From DATJBF01 sp035516795 (lineage in GTDB: Bacteria > Verrucomicrobiota > Verrucomicrobiia > Palsa-1439), in NCBI GenBank assembly GCA_035516795.1, contig DATIZX010000043.1, positions 3,796 through 67,795 on the forward strand: a stretch of 64,000 bases of DNA, in the 5' to 3' direction. A model generated the notes under the pieces. That model searched no databases. It was given only the letters and a program-made list of their open reading frames with translations, and had not been told where the DNA came from. Shown piece by piece: positions 16,552 to 24,426 of the stretch (its first letter is position 1; each line of letters starts with the position of its first letter). The translations under genes and the position numbers were made by a program.

Positions 16552-18355
16552 AACGAATATCATCGAGATAGAATGTCACGGGCTTGCCGGCGCCGGCGAG
16601 GCTCCAGCCAAAGCCGCCCTTGATGCAACTGAGATCCTTGCCGGTCAGATCAATGGAGTATTGCTTCCAGTTTTTGATCAGTTCGACTACAACCTTGCCA
16701 TTGGCCGTGTCGGGAAAAGGCTTGTCCTCGCGGATTCCACCGAACGAGAAATCGACCTTCTCCCCACCCGTCTCACCACGGGCCCAGAAGATCAATCGAG
16801 TAGCGCCGCTGAGGTCATAACCGCCTGGTTTATCGCCCCAATCGTTGGGCGGATTCTGCCACACGATACCGGCCCAACCACGCGGTTCGCGGTACTCCAA
16901 TTTCAAGCAGGTCTTGCCCGAGTGCGGGTTGTCTTTCCAGTCAGGCGTATATCCGATCGCGCCTGCGTTGCCAACCCAACCCGAAGGAACATACGGCGGA
17001 TTGTCCTGCTGATCTCCGAACACGATCAATGGCAGCGAAACTCGGCGCGCCTGCGGCTTCGGCATCGGGCCGTCTACAAAAAGTGGGATGTTCGCCACGG
17101 CGCCACCGCTGGTGGCTGTGCGAACATAAGCGTACAAACAGTAACCGCCACCTTCGGCCGGCATCCTCAATTCCGCTTCCTGGTCCGTGGCTTTGATGAT
17201 CGAATCCGGATACTCCGCCGCTTCAGTCATTTCATCTCCGCCGGTGCCGTACTGAAACCAGTCGCGCTGCAACTTCCACGAGACCTGGATTGGCTCGCCG
17301 TCCGAGCTGGCCGCGTCCAACAGCGCACGCACAACGGCGCCCGTCGTCACTCGGCCGTCGCCCTCGGCAAGTTTGAGGCTCTTGATTTTCGGGCAGGGAT
17401 TCGAGACCGGCGTGCCATTCCAAAGTTCCATCATCGTATCCACCGCGGCAAGTTTGGCGCCGTCGGGCAGGAACATTCCATACCATGTCGCGCTGGCCTC
17501 GCGTTTGAATCCCCAGGTGAACGCATACGATCCAAGGCACATTCCCTTTCCTCCGACGATCGAGCTGAGGTAGGTTCTCTGATACCAGTTTGCCTTCTCG
17601 GTGCTGCTCAACTCCGGTGCGGCGCCCCAAGTGGTCTTCTTCATCTCCCATACGCCGGGGGGACCAAACTCGGTGATCACGTAAGGCTTCGTGCCGCCCA
17701 GTTTCCGATAGCGCTCAGCAATCGACTCGCCGCCGGCATAGGTATTGATGCCCAAGACGTCGATGCTCGGGCAGTACTTCTGGAGGAGCGATACCTTGTC
17801 GCCGCCAATCTCGGCGAATACCGTCATCGTCGGATGATTGGGATCTTCCTTCTTGATCATGGCGGCGATGGCCTCGATGGCCTTGTAAACGGCGGGGTCA
17901 CCGGCCGGCTCGTAGTTTTCCATCTCATTGCCGATGCCCCACATCAGCACCGCGGGATGATTCCGATAGCGCAGAACTGCCTCCCGGGCTCTCTCAAACT
18001 GGTCCCGAACCGCCTTGGCGTTGTGATAATCGAACCCGTGCCGCTTTTGTCCGAGCCAGATTCCAACGGTCACAGTCAGGCCGAGCTTCTGGGCCTCGTC
18101 AAGTTGCTCTTCGAGGTCGTCGGCACCCCAAGTACGAAAGGAATTGCCACCACATTTGGCCAACAGCTCCATGGAACCGTTGCCCCCGACACCCTTGATG
18201 AAGTAAGGCTTCCCTCCGCACAATAATTGCCAACCTGCATGACTCTTAACGACTTCCACGCGAACAGGTTTTGCTGCACAAGCTTCGCTGACAGCAAGCG
18301 TCGCGAGCATGAGAATGATCTGGGCGAGGTAAGGAATTCGGAGGGCTTTTTTCAT
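16544..18355 (-). CDS. Secreted clan GH-A glycoside hydrolase (GH2/GH5-like) with C-terminal binding module
   Basis: 603 residues. Signal peptide ends about residue 28 ('LATLAVSEACAA'). A (beta/alpha)8 domain follows: 'GGKPYFIKGVGGNG' (47-60), acid/base Glu144 in 'WGIGNEMEN' and nucleophile Glu229 in 'YVITEFGPPG'. A small linker domain precedes the C-terminal module (about 435-603), which is duplicated as the next gene. The barrel resembles the catalytic TIM barrel of GH2 without the usual N-terminal sandwich, as seen in some glucan endo-beta-1,3-glucosidase and beta-mannanase-like groups. Exact family uncertain. A weak operator-like sequence lies about 120 bp upstream of the start. Confidence 0.75.
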   Translation of the reverse strand: MKKALRIPYLAQIILMLATLAVSEACAAKPVRVEVVKSHAGWQLLCGGKPYFIKGVGGNGSMELLAKCGGNSFRTWGADDLEEQLDEAQKLGLTVTVGIWLGQKRHGFDYHNAKAVRDQFERAREAVLRYRNHPAVLMWGIGNEMENYEPAGDPAVYKAIEAIAAMIKKEDPNHPTMTVFAEIGGDKVSLLQKYCPSIDVLGINTYAGGESIAERYRKLGGTKPYVITEFGPPGVWEMKKTTWGAAPELSSTEKANWYQRTYLSSIVGGKGMCLGSYAFTWGFKREASATWYGMFLPDGAKLAAVDTMMELWNGTPVSNPCPKIKSLKLAEGDGRVTTGAVVRALLDAASSDGEPIQVSWKLQRDWFQYGTGGDEMTEAAEYPDSIIKATDQEAELRMPAEGGGYCLYAYVRTATSGGAVANIPLFVDGPMPKPQARRVSLPLIVFGDQQDNPPYVPSGWVGNAGAIGYTPDWKDNPHSGKTCLKLEYREPRGWAGIVWQNPPNDWGDKPGGYDLSGATRLIFWARGETGGEKVDFSFGGIREDKPFPDTANGKVVVELIKNWKQYSIDLTGKDLSCIKGGFGWSLAGAGKPVTFYLDDIRYE

Positions 18356-18436
18356 CTATTCAACGTGATGTGAGAATCTTAAAGGTGATCAAGCAACAAA
18401 GTCTAACCTTCCTTGAAACCCGCAAAAAAAATCAGA

Positions 18437-18513
18437 CGCAGCCGCATTGGATCCACCGAGTCGTGAACGCTTTCAATCGGTTGATTGTTCGCGTTTCACC
18501 CATCACGGCTGCG
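18437..18513. repeat. Inverted-repeat element, copy 1 (CACCGAGTCGT core)
   Basis: The arms are CGCAGCCG (18437-18444) and CGGCTGCG (18506-18513), with CACCGAGTCGTGAACGC (18454-18470) between them. The same core and arms recur near 63.5 and 63.8 kb. It lies in the intergenic space upstream of the clan GH-A hydrolase gene. Probably a short non-autonomous repeat family of this genome. Confidence 0.65.
18473..18484. promoter_or_regulatory. Weak LacI-operator-like palindrome TCAATCGGTTGA
   Basis: TCAA-TCGG-TTGA has the central CG and spacing of LacI-family operators and lies about 120 bp upstream of the hydrolase start at 18355. It sits within the repeat element, so it may be coincidental. Confidence 0.25.
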
Positions 18514-18588
18514 CCTTTATCGATAAGCCATGTTCAACTTAAAAGGGGTTAGGCCAAGGTCGCACGCCCGCAACTGCCGTTATGGGTC

Positions 18589-19344
18589 TTATGGGTCGTA
18601 CATGAAATTGCGGGCCTTGAGCCTGCCGTACACCAATGTCTCTACGTGCGAGTCACAGAAGAGAAAGTTCGCTGCTTTGTTGCCCAAATGTCGGAATCGG
18701 AGGAAACCAACACTTGCAGTACAGCCAGAACAATCCTGATTGTCTCGCGAAAGTGCAACGGAAGTTAAGATATTATCCGCAGTGGCAGGGTTATAAGCTG
18801 TTTTGCTCATGGCCACTCCTTGAAAGTTGGCAGCAGAGTCAAAATCACCTGAGTAGAATATATCTTGCTGAATACCGTCGGTAACCAAAACCACCTCGGA
18901 AGGACGAATTACTTGACTTCGTCTGTAAAGTGTATAGGTGGGAATCGAACTTGGGGGCATTAAACGAGTATGGGCCGAATACGTTAACCTTATGGTTAAG
19001 CCAGGCTTTCTTAGTACGCCAGAGGGACAGAGAAATCCCTTGCTGCTATCAATGGTACTGGCATAGGTGGTCTGATTCTTCGCCATATAATGAGCGATAA
19101 ACAGCGGCCAATCTCCGACCGTATCTACGAATCCAGGCGGATAGTAGTCTTCGTGGTCGTCAGCATACATGTTAATGGCCAAACCAATCTGCTTCAGATT
19201 CGAGACGCACAGCGCGCTTCTGCCCTTTTCCCGGGCCTGACTTAATGCGGGGAGCAACATTGCCGCCAGAATCCCGATGATCGCAATCACGACCAGCAAC
19301 TCGATCAACGTAAAAGCTTTGTTACTTTCCTTAGACGTTCTCAT
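18589..19344 (-). CDS. Type II secretion/type IV pilin-like pseudopilin
   Basis: 251 residues from ATG 19344; an in-frame TTG eleven codons upstream is less likely. Leader 'MRTSKESNK' then 'AFTLIELLVVIAIIGILAA', again with Ala at -1. Conserved 'SNLKQIGLAINMYADDHEDY' follows, as in DUF1559-like pseudopilins. The C-terminal motif is degenerate: His-X11-Asp-Ser-His ('HLGNKAANFLFCDSH') instead of H-X9-DG. Four Cys in the second half ('CSGC', 'FLCPSG', 'LFCDSH') may form disulphides. Function unknown; probably surface-exposed after prepilin peptidase processing. Monocistronic by context. Confidence 0.88.
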   Translation of the reverse strand: MRTSKESNKAFTLIELLVVIAIIGILAAMLLPALSQAREKGRSALCVSNLKQIGLAINMYADDHEDYYPPGFVDTVGDWPLFIAHYMAKNQTTYASTIDSSKGFLCPSGVLRKPGLTIRLTYSAHTRLMPPSSIPTYTLYRRSQVIRPSEVVLVTDGIQQDIFYSGDFDSAANFQGVAMSKTAYNPATADNILTSVALSRDNQDCSGCTASVGFLRFRHLGNKAANFLFCDSHVETLVYGRLKARNFMYDP

Positions 19345-19527
19345 CGTTTGACGGAAACTCCTCTGTCGATTCAACAATGTCCCGCAGAAGACAAAACATC
19401 CCCGCCTGCATGTTTTGTTTAACCATGATAACGTTCGCTGACTTGTTCAAGGTTTCCCAACTTCCACACATCACGACTACCTCCTCGTCATCGGAAACCC
19501 TCGGCGAACTACAGCCAGCCTGAGTTG

Positions 19528-19564
19528 TTCCCGCTTATCCAGGCTAAAACTGGATAAGCGGGAA
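19528..19564 (-). terminator. Strong hairpin downstream of PEP-CTERM gene
   Basis: A perfect 15-bp stem, TTCCCGCTTATCCAG paired with CTGGATAAGCGGGAA, closes a 7-base loop, 17 bp past the stop of the PEP-CTERM gene at 19582. It is not followed by a U-run on the minus strand, so it may act as a transcript-end stabiliser rather than a classical terminator. Confidence 0.75.
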
Positions 19565-19581
19565 ACATTGCCGACAACGAA

Positions 19582-20313
19582 TTAACTGCGCCGCTTCTTC
19601 CAGCCAAGCGCTCCAAGACCCAACAAGCCGCTCAACACCAATGCGATGCTGCTCGGCTCCGGAATTGGACCAACCTGAATGTCGCCATAGCTCGAATTCT
19701 CGGTAATCCACACATCCGGACCTTCTACCTCGAACCCATACTGCACATGGCGCGTCGGATCATCCACCGTCGCCAGGCTGACACTGAACGCACCATCAGT
19801 CAGCGCCACCGACTGCTCGTTGTACGACGAGTAATCCGGTGCGAAGTCCTTGACGAACGCGACAGCGGTCCATCCATTTCCAAGCGGATCCGTGCTGCCA
19901 AGCAAAGTGCTTTCCAACACAGTTCCGCTGAACGTCAACGTCTGATTCGGTAGCGAACCGACTTCCACGTACATGTCCGCGGCCGTAATCTTATTCCCGA
20001 TCGCTCCTGGCGCACCTCCGCCAATGTACCAAAACGTACTCGGGTCATTGACGCTGTTCGGTTTCAACGTCAGCACCGGACCGGAAAACGTCGCAACCAG
20101 ATCAGCGGTGCCCCAGGCACTGCCGAAGATATACGGTCCCACATCTGGCGGATACGGACCCATGCTCGCATTCTGTGGAATATCGAACACGTTCAAGTAC
20201 CCAATCCAAGATGCGCCCGGATCTACCGTGACTGACATATCAGCCCTCACATTGGCGAATGCCGACAGCGCGACGCATACAATACCAAGAATCAACCTCT
20301 TTCCCTTCTCCAT
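19582..20313 (-). CDS. PEP-CTERM sorting-domain protein, secreted
   Basis: 243 residues from ATG 20313, with AGGGAGA seven bases upstream. Signal peptide 'LILGIVCVALSAFANVRA', a beta-rich exported domain of unknown function, then the C-terminal PEP-CTERM signal: 'PIPEPSSIALVLSGLLGLGA' followed by 'WKKRRS'. PEP-CTERM proteins are recognised by an exosortase (none in the window) and displayed on or released from the cell surface, often with exopolysaccharide. The promoter upstream carries the TGCAA-N4-TTGCA palindrome shared with two other genes, so it is a likely LacI target. Specific role unknown. Confidence 0.9.
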   Translation of the reverse strand: MEKGKRLILGIVCVALSAFANVRADMSVTVDPGASWIGYLNVFDIPQNASMGPYPPDVGPYIFGSAWGTADLVATFSGPVLTLKPNSVNDPSTFWYIGGGAPGAIGNKITAADMYVEVGSLPNQTLTFSGTVLESTLLGSTDPLGNGWTAVAFVKDFAPDYSSYNEQSVALTDGAFSVSLATVDDPTRHVQYGFEVEGPDVWITENSSYGDIQVGPIPEPSSIALVLSGLLGLGALGWKKRRS

Positions 20314-20362
20314 AAGCTTTTCTCCCTTCACCTTGTTGATCTACCTCGCTACCCACCATTGG

Positions 20363-20397
20363 CTGCAAATGATTGCAGATTCTGGGAAACATGTCAA
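20363..20397 (-). promoter_or_regulatory. Promoter with embedded LacI-type operator, PEP-CTERM gene
   Basis: On the minus strand TTGACA (20392-20397) is followed after exactly 17 nt by AATCAT (20369-20374). The latter lies inside the perfect palindrome CTGCAA-ATGA-TTGCAG (20363-20378). The arrangement is the same as at 23113-23148 and 26714-26747. The palindrome starts about 50 bp from the ATG at 20313. Confidence 0.7.
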
Positions 20398-20625
20398 CAA
20401 AATTCATCAAGCTTTTAAGTGCAGCGAAATCCCCCAAGAATGGCAATAAAACCCACATCATTTGAGGCTCACCACATTGACCACGACTTTAGGATAAGCC
20501 TTTATTCAGGTAGACTTTTACAGTCTGCAATCGTTTGCCAACGAAAGAACTGTTCGTCTTGTATCTTCCGTTGGCTGTCAAGGTGGGCCACATTGTCGCG
20601 CACTGCCCGAGGCCCCTCAAAGCCA

Positions 20626-20655
20626 AGCCGCCGTCCCCCAACAGGAACGGCGGCT
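20626..20655 (-). terminator. Terminator-like hairpin after three-module binding-protein gene
   Basis: AGCCGCCGT (20626-20634) pairs perfectly with ACGGCGGCT (20647-20655) around a 12-base loop, about 35 bp after the stop at 20691. The GC-rich stem fits an intrinsic terminator; the U-run is weak. Confidence 0.6.
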
Positions 20656-20690
20656 CAGTAATTCAGCTAATTTACTACCTTCGATCAGCG

Positions 20691-23060
20691 CTACGGAGTA
20701 TAGATCCGGTAGAACTTCTGCAGGTTTGAGCCTATCGGATCAGACACCTGAATCGTGCTTCCAATCCCCGGGTAGACCGGTCCAAGATTCTGAACCGGCA
20801 ATACGTACAGGTTTGTAGTCAACGCGACATCGTCAAACCTGAGCACGCAGTTTCCACCTGTCCCGACTAAGATAGGAAGAACTTGCACATACGCCGTGTT
20901 CGGCGGAGCCGTCCCGCGGCAATTGGAAAAGATCCAACGATCAAGCGACGACGAGGTGATGTGCGTCGACTCGATGCCGGCGTACGTCCCGGTGACAGGA
21001 TTACCAATCAGATTCGTATCACTACCCGCTGCCAGTGGTTGAAGAGTGTTACCGCTGGCGTCGTTCCACACAATCTTCAGCAGGCCATAAGAAGATCCTG
21101 ACAGCGGGTTTTCCAGTGACCAATTGTACATATAACCTGAGAAATCCCAAACTTGGCCGGGACTGGCCGGAATCGGATTGAGAGAGCCGAAGGCACCTTG
21201 CCAAGCCACCGGCGGGTTCCCACCTCCTTCGGTATCTTGTAACTTCAACGCGCCAATTCCGCTGTGCGTCGGTTTTGGATATGATGACGTAAACTTGGCA
21301 CCCAAGCCGCCAGTGTTCCACATGTTGATCGTGCCAGTATCATTGGCGTTACTGACAGCGTTGTCTTCGAACCCGGCATTGGCGAGAACGTTCCCCACTA
21401 TAACTGGATCGGGAAACCCCGGAGTGGCACATGCCTGAACTTCGTAAGACACGCCGTTGCTTGGCGGAGCAGTGGGCCAGTAGATTTGAACGGCCGGTTT
21501 GTTGGTGGATATGGCTGTGCTCAGAGAGCCGATTGGCTGGTAGATAGCCAAGTCGTCCCACCAGATGGAGCCGATATCTCCAACTTGCCCCACATGCAGC
21601 ACTTGCGCCCGGACCTTGGTTGTTCCGGTCGGAGCGTTGGTTGCATCCACTTCAAAAAACTGCCATGTGTCCAGCGGGGCCGGAACATCAGTGCCGTAGT
21701 GCGAACCCTCGACAACCTGGAGGACGTTTCCAGTCCCTCCCGTGTTGTCGAGGAACTGAATTTGCGCCACGCCGAACCCGTTCGATCCTACCAGCCTATC
21801 ATTTTGCCAGTTCAAGCAGTAACCCGTGAGCCGCCAGTTCTGACCAGCACTGGCCGTCAAATCTTGATAGGCTCCCGAAGCGTCAAGTTCGGCCCCGAAT
21901 GGTCCATAGGTCTGTAGGGAGGCTTCACCGCTGTGGACGGTGATGCCGAATCCGGTGCCTGGTGTCGGGCTCGTTGGACTGTTTGTTAATGACCGGTAGG
22001 CATTATTGAACAGGGTCCAGCCGTCAGGCTGATTTGTTGTTGGCGGCGTAAACGATTCAAAACCCGGGTTAGAGAGCGATGCCACGGTGCCCGGTTGCTG
22101 CCGTACTCGGTAATACTTGTGGCTCGTGCTAAAAACGCAATTCGACGTGCCGTCGCCCGGCAGCAACTGCTGCGCAGCAGTACTCGGGATAATATTGGCC
22201 CAGTTCACATTGTCATCGCTATACTGAGGCTGGTAAGAAGTGTTAACAACTGTGGGCCAACAGACTTGGACGCCTGCTTGGATCGCTGCTGGCTCGAGTG
22301 GAGGACGCGTTGGCGGCGCTACGTAACCGACATTCGTAATCGAAACGTCATCCCAAAAGATCGAACCCAAAGCCCCACTCATGCCCACGTGCGCCACGTA
22401 AAACCTGATCTGGCTCGTTCCAAAGGGTGCGACTCCCGTAACAGAACAACTGATCCATGTATCCAATGTTGTATTCGTTCCCAGATGTGGTCCATCGACC
22501 GGGTCGCCAAGAGCATTGCCAGCCGGATCAAAAAACTCGATCTGTATTAGCCCGAAGTTCCCGCCGTCTCCGACAAGGGGATCCATACTGTTCAGTGGAT
22601 CACCCGACCAGTTCAATCCATACCCGCTCATTACCCAGATCTGATTGTTGGTCACTGGTGAGCTGAGTGTATTGGTGATCATTTGGTACAGTCCCGCCTT
22701 GCCACAGCATGTGGCGTCGAATGGGCCGAACGCTCTGGCGGAAAAAGCACCGGTGTGGGCGGTGATCGGAGCTGCTGAATTGCTAATACCCGGATAAACG
22801 TAGAAATAGTCTGGATCCTCATAATCGACAAGGGCCGGGCTATTTGTTGACGTCCGGAAACCCAAGTTAAAAACGGTCCAAACGAGCGGCTCTTTATTCG
22901 TCAGGATGTTGCCGACGCCATCTGTAAATACATAATTCGTACCCGCAAGCTCGAAACCAGGATTGATCAAAGCCACTGCGTGGGCTGTGATCGCGGTGAA
23001 GGTAAATGCGATTAAAACTGCACTGCATCGTAAGAATTTTCCGGCTAGACACTTCTCCAT
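20691..23060 (-). CDS. Secreted protein with three N-x-G-F-E carbohydrate-binding-like modules
   Basis: 789 residues from ATG 23060, with AGAAGGGAG upstream. Signal peptide ends about residue 28 ('TFTAITAHA'). Three homologous beta-sandwich modules start at 'LINPGFELAG' (about 31), 'LSNPGFESFT' (about 328) and 'LANAGFEDNA' (about 560). Each contains a 'YGPF/FGPF' or equivalent segment and ends with 'WWDDLAI'-like strands, as in CBM4/9/22-type folds. Small domains of the 'CWPT...YYRVR' type lie between and after them; the protein ends 'QKFYRIYTP'. No catalytic motif seen. Likely binds polysaccharide at the surface. Its promoter carries the shared operator, and it is divergent from the LacI gene. 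Confidence 0.75.
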   Translation of the reverse strand: MEKCLAGKFLRCSAVLIAFTFTAITAHAVALINPGFELAGTNYVFTDGVGNILTNKEPLVWTVFNLGFRTSTNSPALVDYEDPDYFYVYPGISNSAAPITAHTGAFSARAFGPFDATCCGKAGLYQMITNTLSSPVTNNQIWVMSGYGLNWSGDPLNSMDPLVGDGGNFGLIQIEFFDPAGNALGDPVDGPHLGTNTTLDTWISCSVTGVAPFGTSQIRFYVAHVGMSGALGSIFWDDVSITNVGYVAPPTRPPLEPAAIQAGVQVCWPTVVNTSYQPQYSDDNVNWANIIPSTAAQQLLPGDGTSNCVFSTSHKYYRVRQQPGTVASLSNPGFESFTPPTTNQPDGWTLFNNAYRSLTNSPTSPTPGTGFGITVHSGEASLQTYGPFGAELDASGAYQDLTASAGQNWRLTGYCLNWQNDRLVGSNGFGVAQIQFLDNTGGTGNVLQVVEGSHYGTDVPAPLDTWQFFEVDATNAPTGTTKVRAQVLHVGQVGDIGSIWWDDLAIYQPIGSLSTAISTNKPAVQIYWPTAPPSNGVSYEVQACATPGFPDPVIVGNVLANAGFEDNAVSNANDTGTINMWNTGGLGAKFTSSYPKPTHSGIGALKLQDTEGGGNPPVAWQGAFGSLNPIPASPGQVWDFSGYMYNWSLENPLSGSSYGLLKIVWNDASGNTLQPLAAGSDTNLIGNPVTGTYAGIESTHITSSSLDRWIFSNCRGTAPPNTAYVQVLPILVGTGGNCVLRFDDVALTTNLYVLPVQNLGPVYPGIGSTIQVSDPIGSNLQKFYRIYTP

Positions 23061-23112
23061 GTGAAAGGTCTCCCTTCTGGCTATACCGTTCGCTAAAATT
23101 CGCTCTCGCAAC

Positions 23113-23148
23113 TCTGCAAATGATTGCAGACCAACATTTGTTTGTCAA
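23113..23148 (-). promoter_or_regulatory. Promoter with embedded LacI-type operator, three-module binding protein
   Basis: On the minus strand TTGACA (23143-23148), 17 nt, then AATCAT (23120-23125). The -10-like element lies within the perfect 18-bp palindrome TCTGCAAATGATTGCAGA (23113-23130). Distance to the ATG at 23060 is about 53 bp, matching the PEP-CTERM promoter. Confidence 0.75.
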
Positions 23149-23267
23149 TCACAATCTGCAGAGCTACAAAACCAATCACATAATAAGTTTCCTTTAACCA
23201 GAATAAATTAGAAAGATTTTCTGCTGTTACATTCTGCAAATCTCTTGCTGCAAACGCATGATTTTGC

Positions 23268-23284
23268 TTGCAATCGTTTCGCAA
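23268..23284 (+). promoter_or_regulatory. Imperfect operator-like site in front of the LacI gene
   Basis: TTGCAATCGTTTCGCAA keeps TGCAA on the left and GCA on the right with a central CG, but has one extra base compared with the perfect sites. It ends 22 bp before the chosen start of the regulator, consistent with autoregulation. Weak on its own. Confidence 0.4.
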
Positions 23285-23306
23285 ACCGTTTATCTTCCGC
23301 TCTGCA

Positions 23307-24383
23307 ATGAACGAAAAACCAAGCTTGCCAGAAGCCGTGGGTCTCAAAGATGTGGCAAAAAGGCTCGGAATTTCTGTCTCAACTGCTTCCCGGGCCCTCA
23401 GTGAAACCAATGCAATGAGGGTCAGGCCGGAATTGAGGTCCCAAATCACCATGGTTGCACGGGAATTGGGTTACACGCCTCATCCTGCAGCCCAATTACT
23501 GCGTAAACCGAAGACCCAATTGCTTACGGTTCTCATGCCACTTTCGACCGATTCGGTGATCAGTGACTACATGAATGGCATCTTGGCCGGCGTTATTACG
23601 GCCTCTCGCGACTTGAAAATGGAAGTCCGCGTGGCCCTCCTCGATCCAAGCACGGATGACATCGTGTCGCAGGTAAGACATGCTGCGATCGGTGCCGGTG
23701 CGATCGTGCTCGTCGGCATATTGGTATCGCTGCGTCAACTCGTGAAGCTGGAAGACGTGGCTCGCCCCATCGTTTTGATGGACGCCTGTCTCCCGCCGAA
23801 TATGAATCTGGCGGAGGTGGCCGTCAATACGGTCGGAACGAATAATCGGGAGTGCTTCTACGATTTGACCGTGGAGTTGTTGAAGCTTGGGCATCGACGC
23901 ATGGCACTAATTAACGGACCAGCTCACATGCACGATGCTTGGGAGCGACAACAAGGATATATCAAGGCACTGACCGAATACCGGATTCCCATCGACCATC
24001 AGGCAATTGTGCACGAGTCGTTTACCGAAGGCGGAACGGGCGGTTGGGAATTACTCAAGCAACGTTCGGTTCATCCTACGGCGATCATGTGCGGCAGTGA
24101 TGAGATCGCCTTCGGCGTTCTCGAAAAACTCGCTGAGGAGAAGATCACGTGCCCGGAAGAGGTGTCGGTGGTTGGATTTGATGACTCACGCCTGGCGGCG
24201 CGCATCTCGCCATCGCTGACGACGGTGCAACAGCCCACGATTGAGATGGGGCGCGCGGTGGTGGAAATGTTAAGCGAGCGGATGGGTCGAGCGCCAGCCG
24301 AGATGGTTGTTGAGCATCGGGTGTTGCAGGGGAAAATCGTGTGGCGCAAGTCCGTGGGACCACCTCCTCCTCAAGCAAGCTAG
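23307..24383 (+). CDS. LacI family transcriptional regulator
   Basis: 358 residues from ATG 23307; upstream in-frame codons (from 23268) overlap the operator-like site and precede the normal LacI N-terminus. Helix-turn-helix 'VGLKDVAKRLGISVSTASRALS' region (about 10-32), hinge 'PHPAAQLLRKPKT', then a periplasmic-binding-protein-like effector domain ending with 'VVGFDDSRLAARISPSLTTV', a classic LacI/PurR segment. It probably binds a sugar or oligosaccharide released from the target glycan. Matching palindromes with TGCAA half-sites are found at three nearby promoters and in front of its own gene, so it is likely the local repressor. The GH16-like gene follows after 43 bp. Confidence 0.95.
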   Translation: MNEKPSLPEAVGLKDVAKRLGISVSTASRALSETNAMRVRPELRSQITMVARELGYTPHPAAQLLRKPKTQLLTVLMPLSTDSVISDYMNGILAGVITASRDLKMEVRVALLDPSTDDIVSQVRHAAIGAGAIVLVGILVSLRQLVKLEDVARPIVLMDACLPPNMNLAEVAVNTVGTNNRECFYDLTVELLKLGHRRMALINGPAHMHDAWERQQGYIKALTEYRIPIDHQAIVHESFTEGGTGGWELLKQRSVHPTAIMCGSDEIAFGVLEKLAEEKITCPEEVSVVGFDDSRLAARISPSLTTVQQPTIEMGRAVVEMLSERMGRAPAEMVVEHRVLQGKIVWRKSVGPPPPQAS

Positions 24384-24426
24384 CGATATCACGTGGCTCA
24401 ACGACGTTTTGTTGCCGGGGTATATC

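Larger units (their letters stand above)
20314..20690. other. Intergenic region with operator-promoter (left) and terminator (right)
   Basis: No gene seen. The left part is the promoter of the PEP-CTERM gene. The right part contains the terminator-like hairpin of the three-module binding-protein gene. The middle is AT-richer without recognisable features. Confidence 0.5.

Noticed and set aside
16661..18226. 521-codon plus-strand frame opposite the clan GH-A hydrolase
   Set aside because: No domain or start support; the hydrolase on the other strand has signal peptide and both catalytic Glu.
23268..23306. Earlier TTG start for the LacI regulator
   Set aside because: It would put the operator-like site inside the coding region and add residues before a normal LacI N-terminus.
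24307..24426. Earlier start for the GH16-like gene within lacI
   Set aside because: It would place 40 residues without signal features before a clear signal peptide; ATG 24427 just after the lacI stop fits better.
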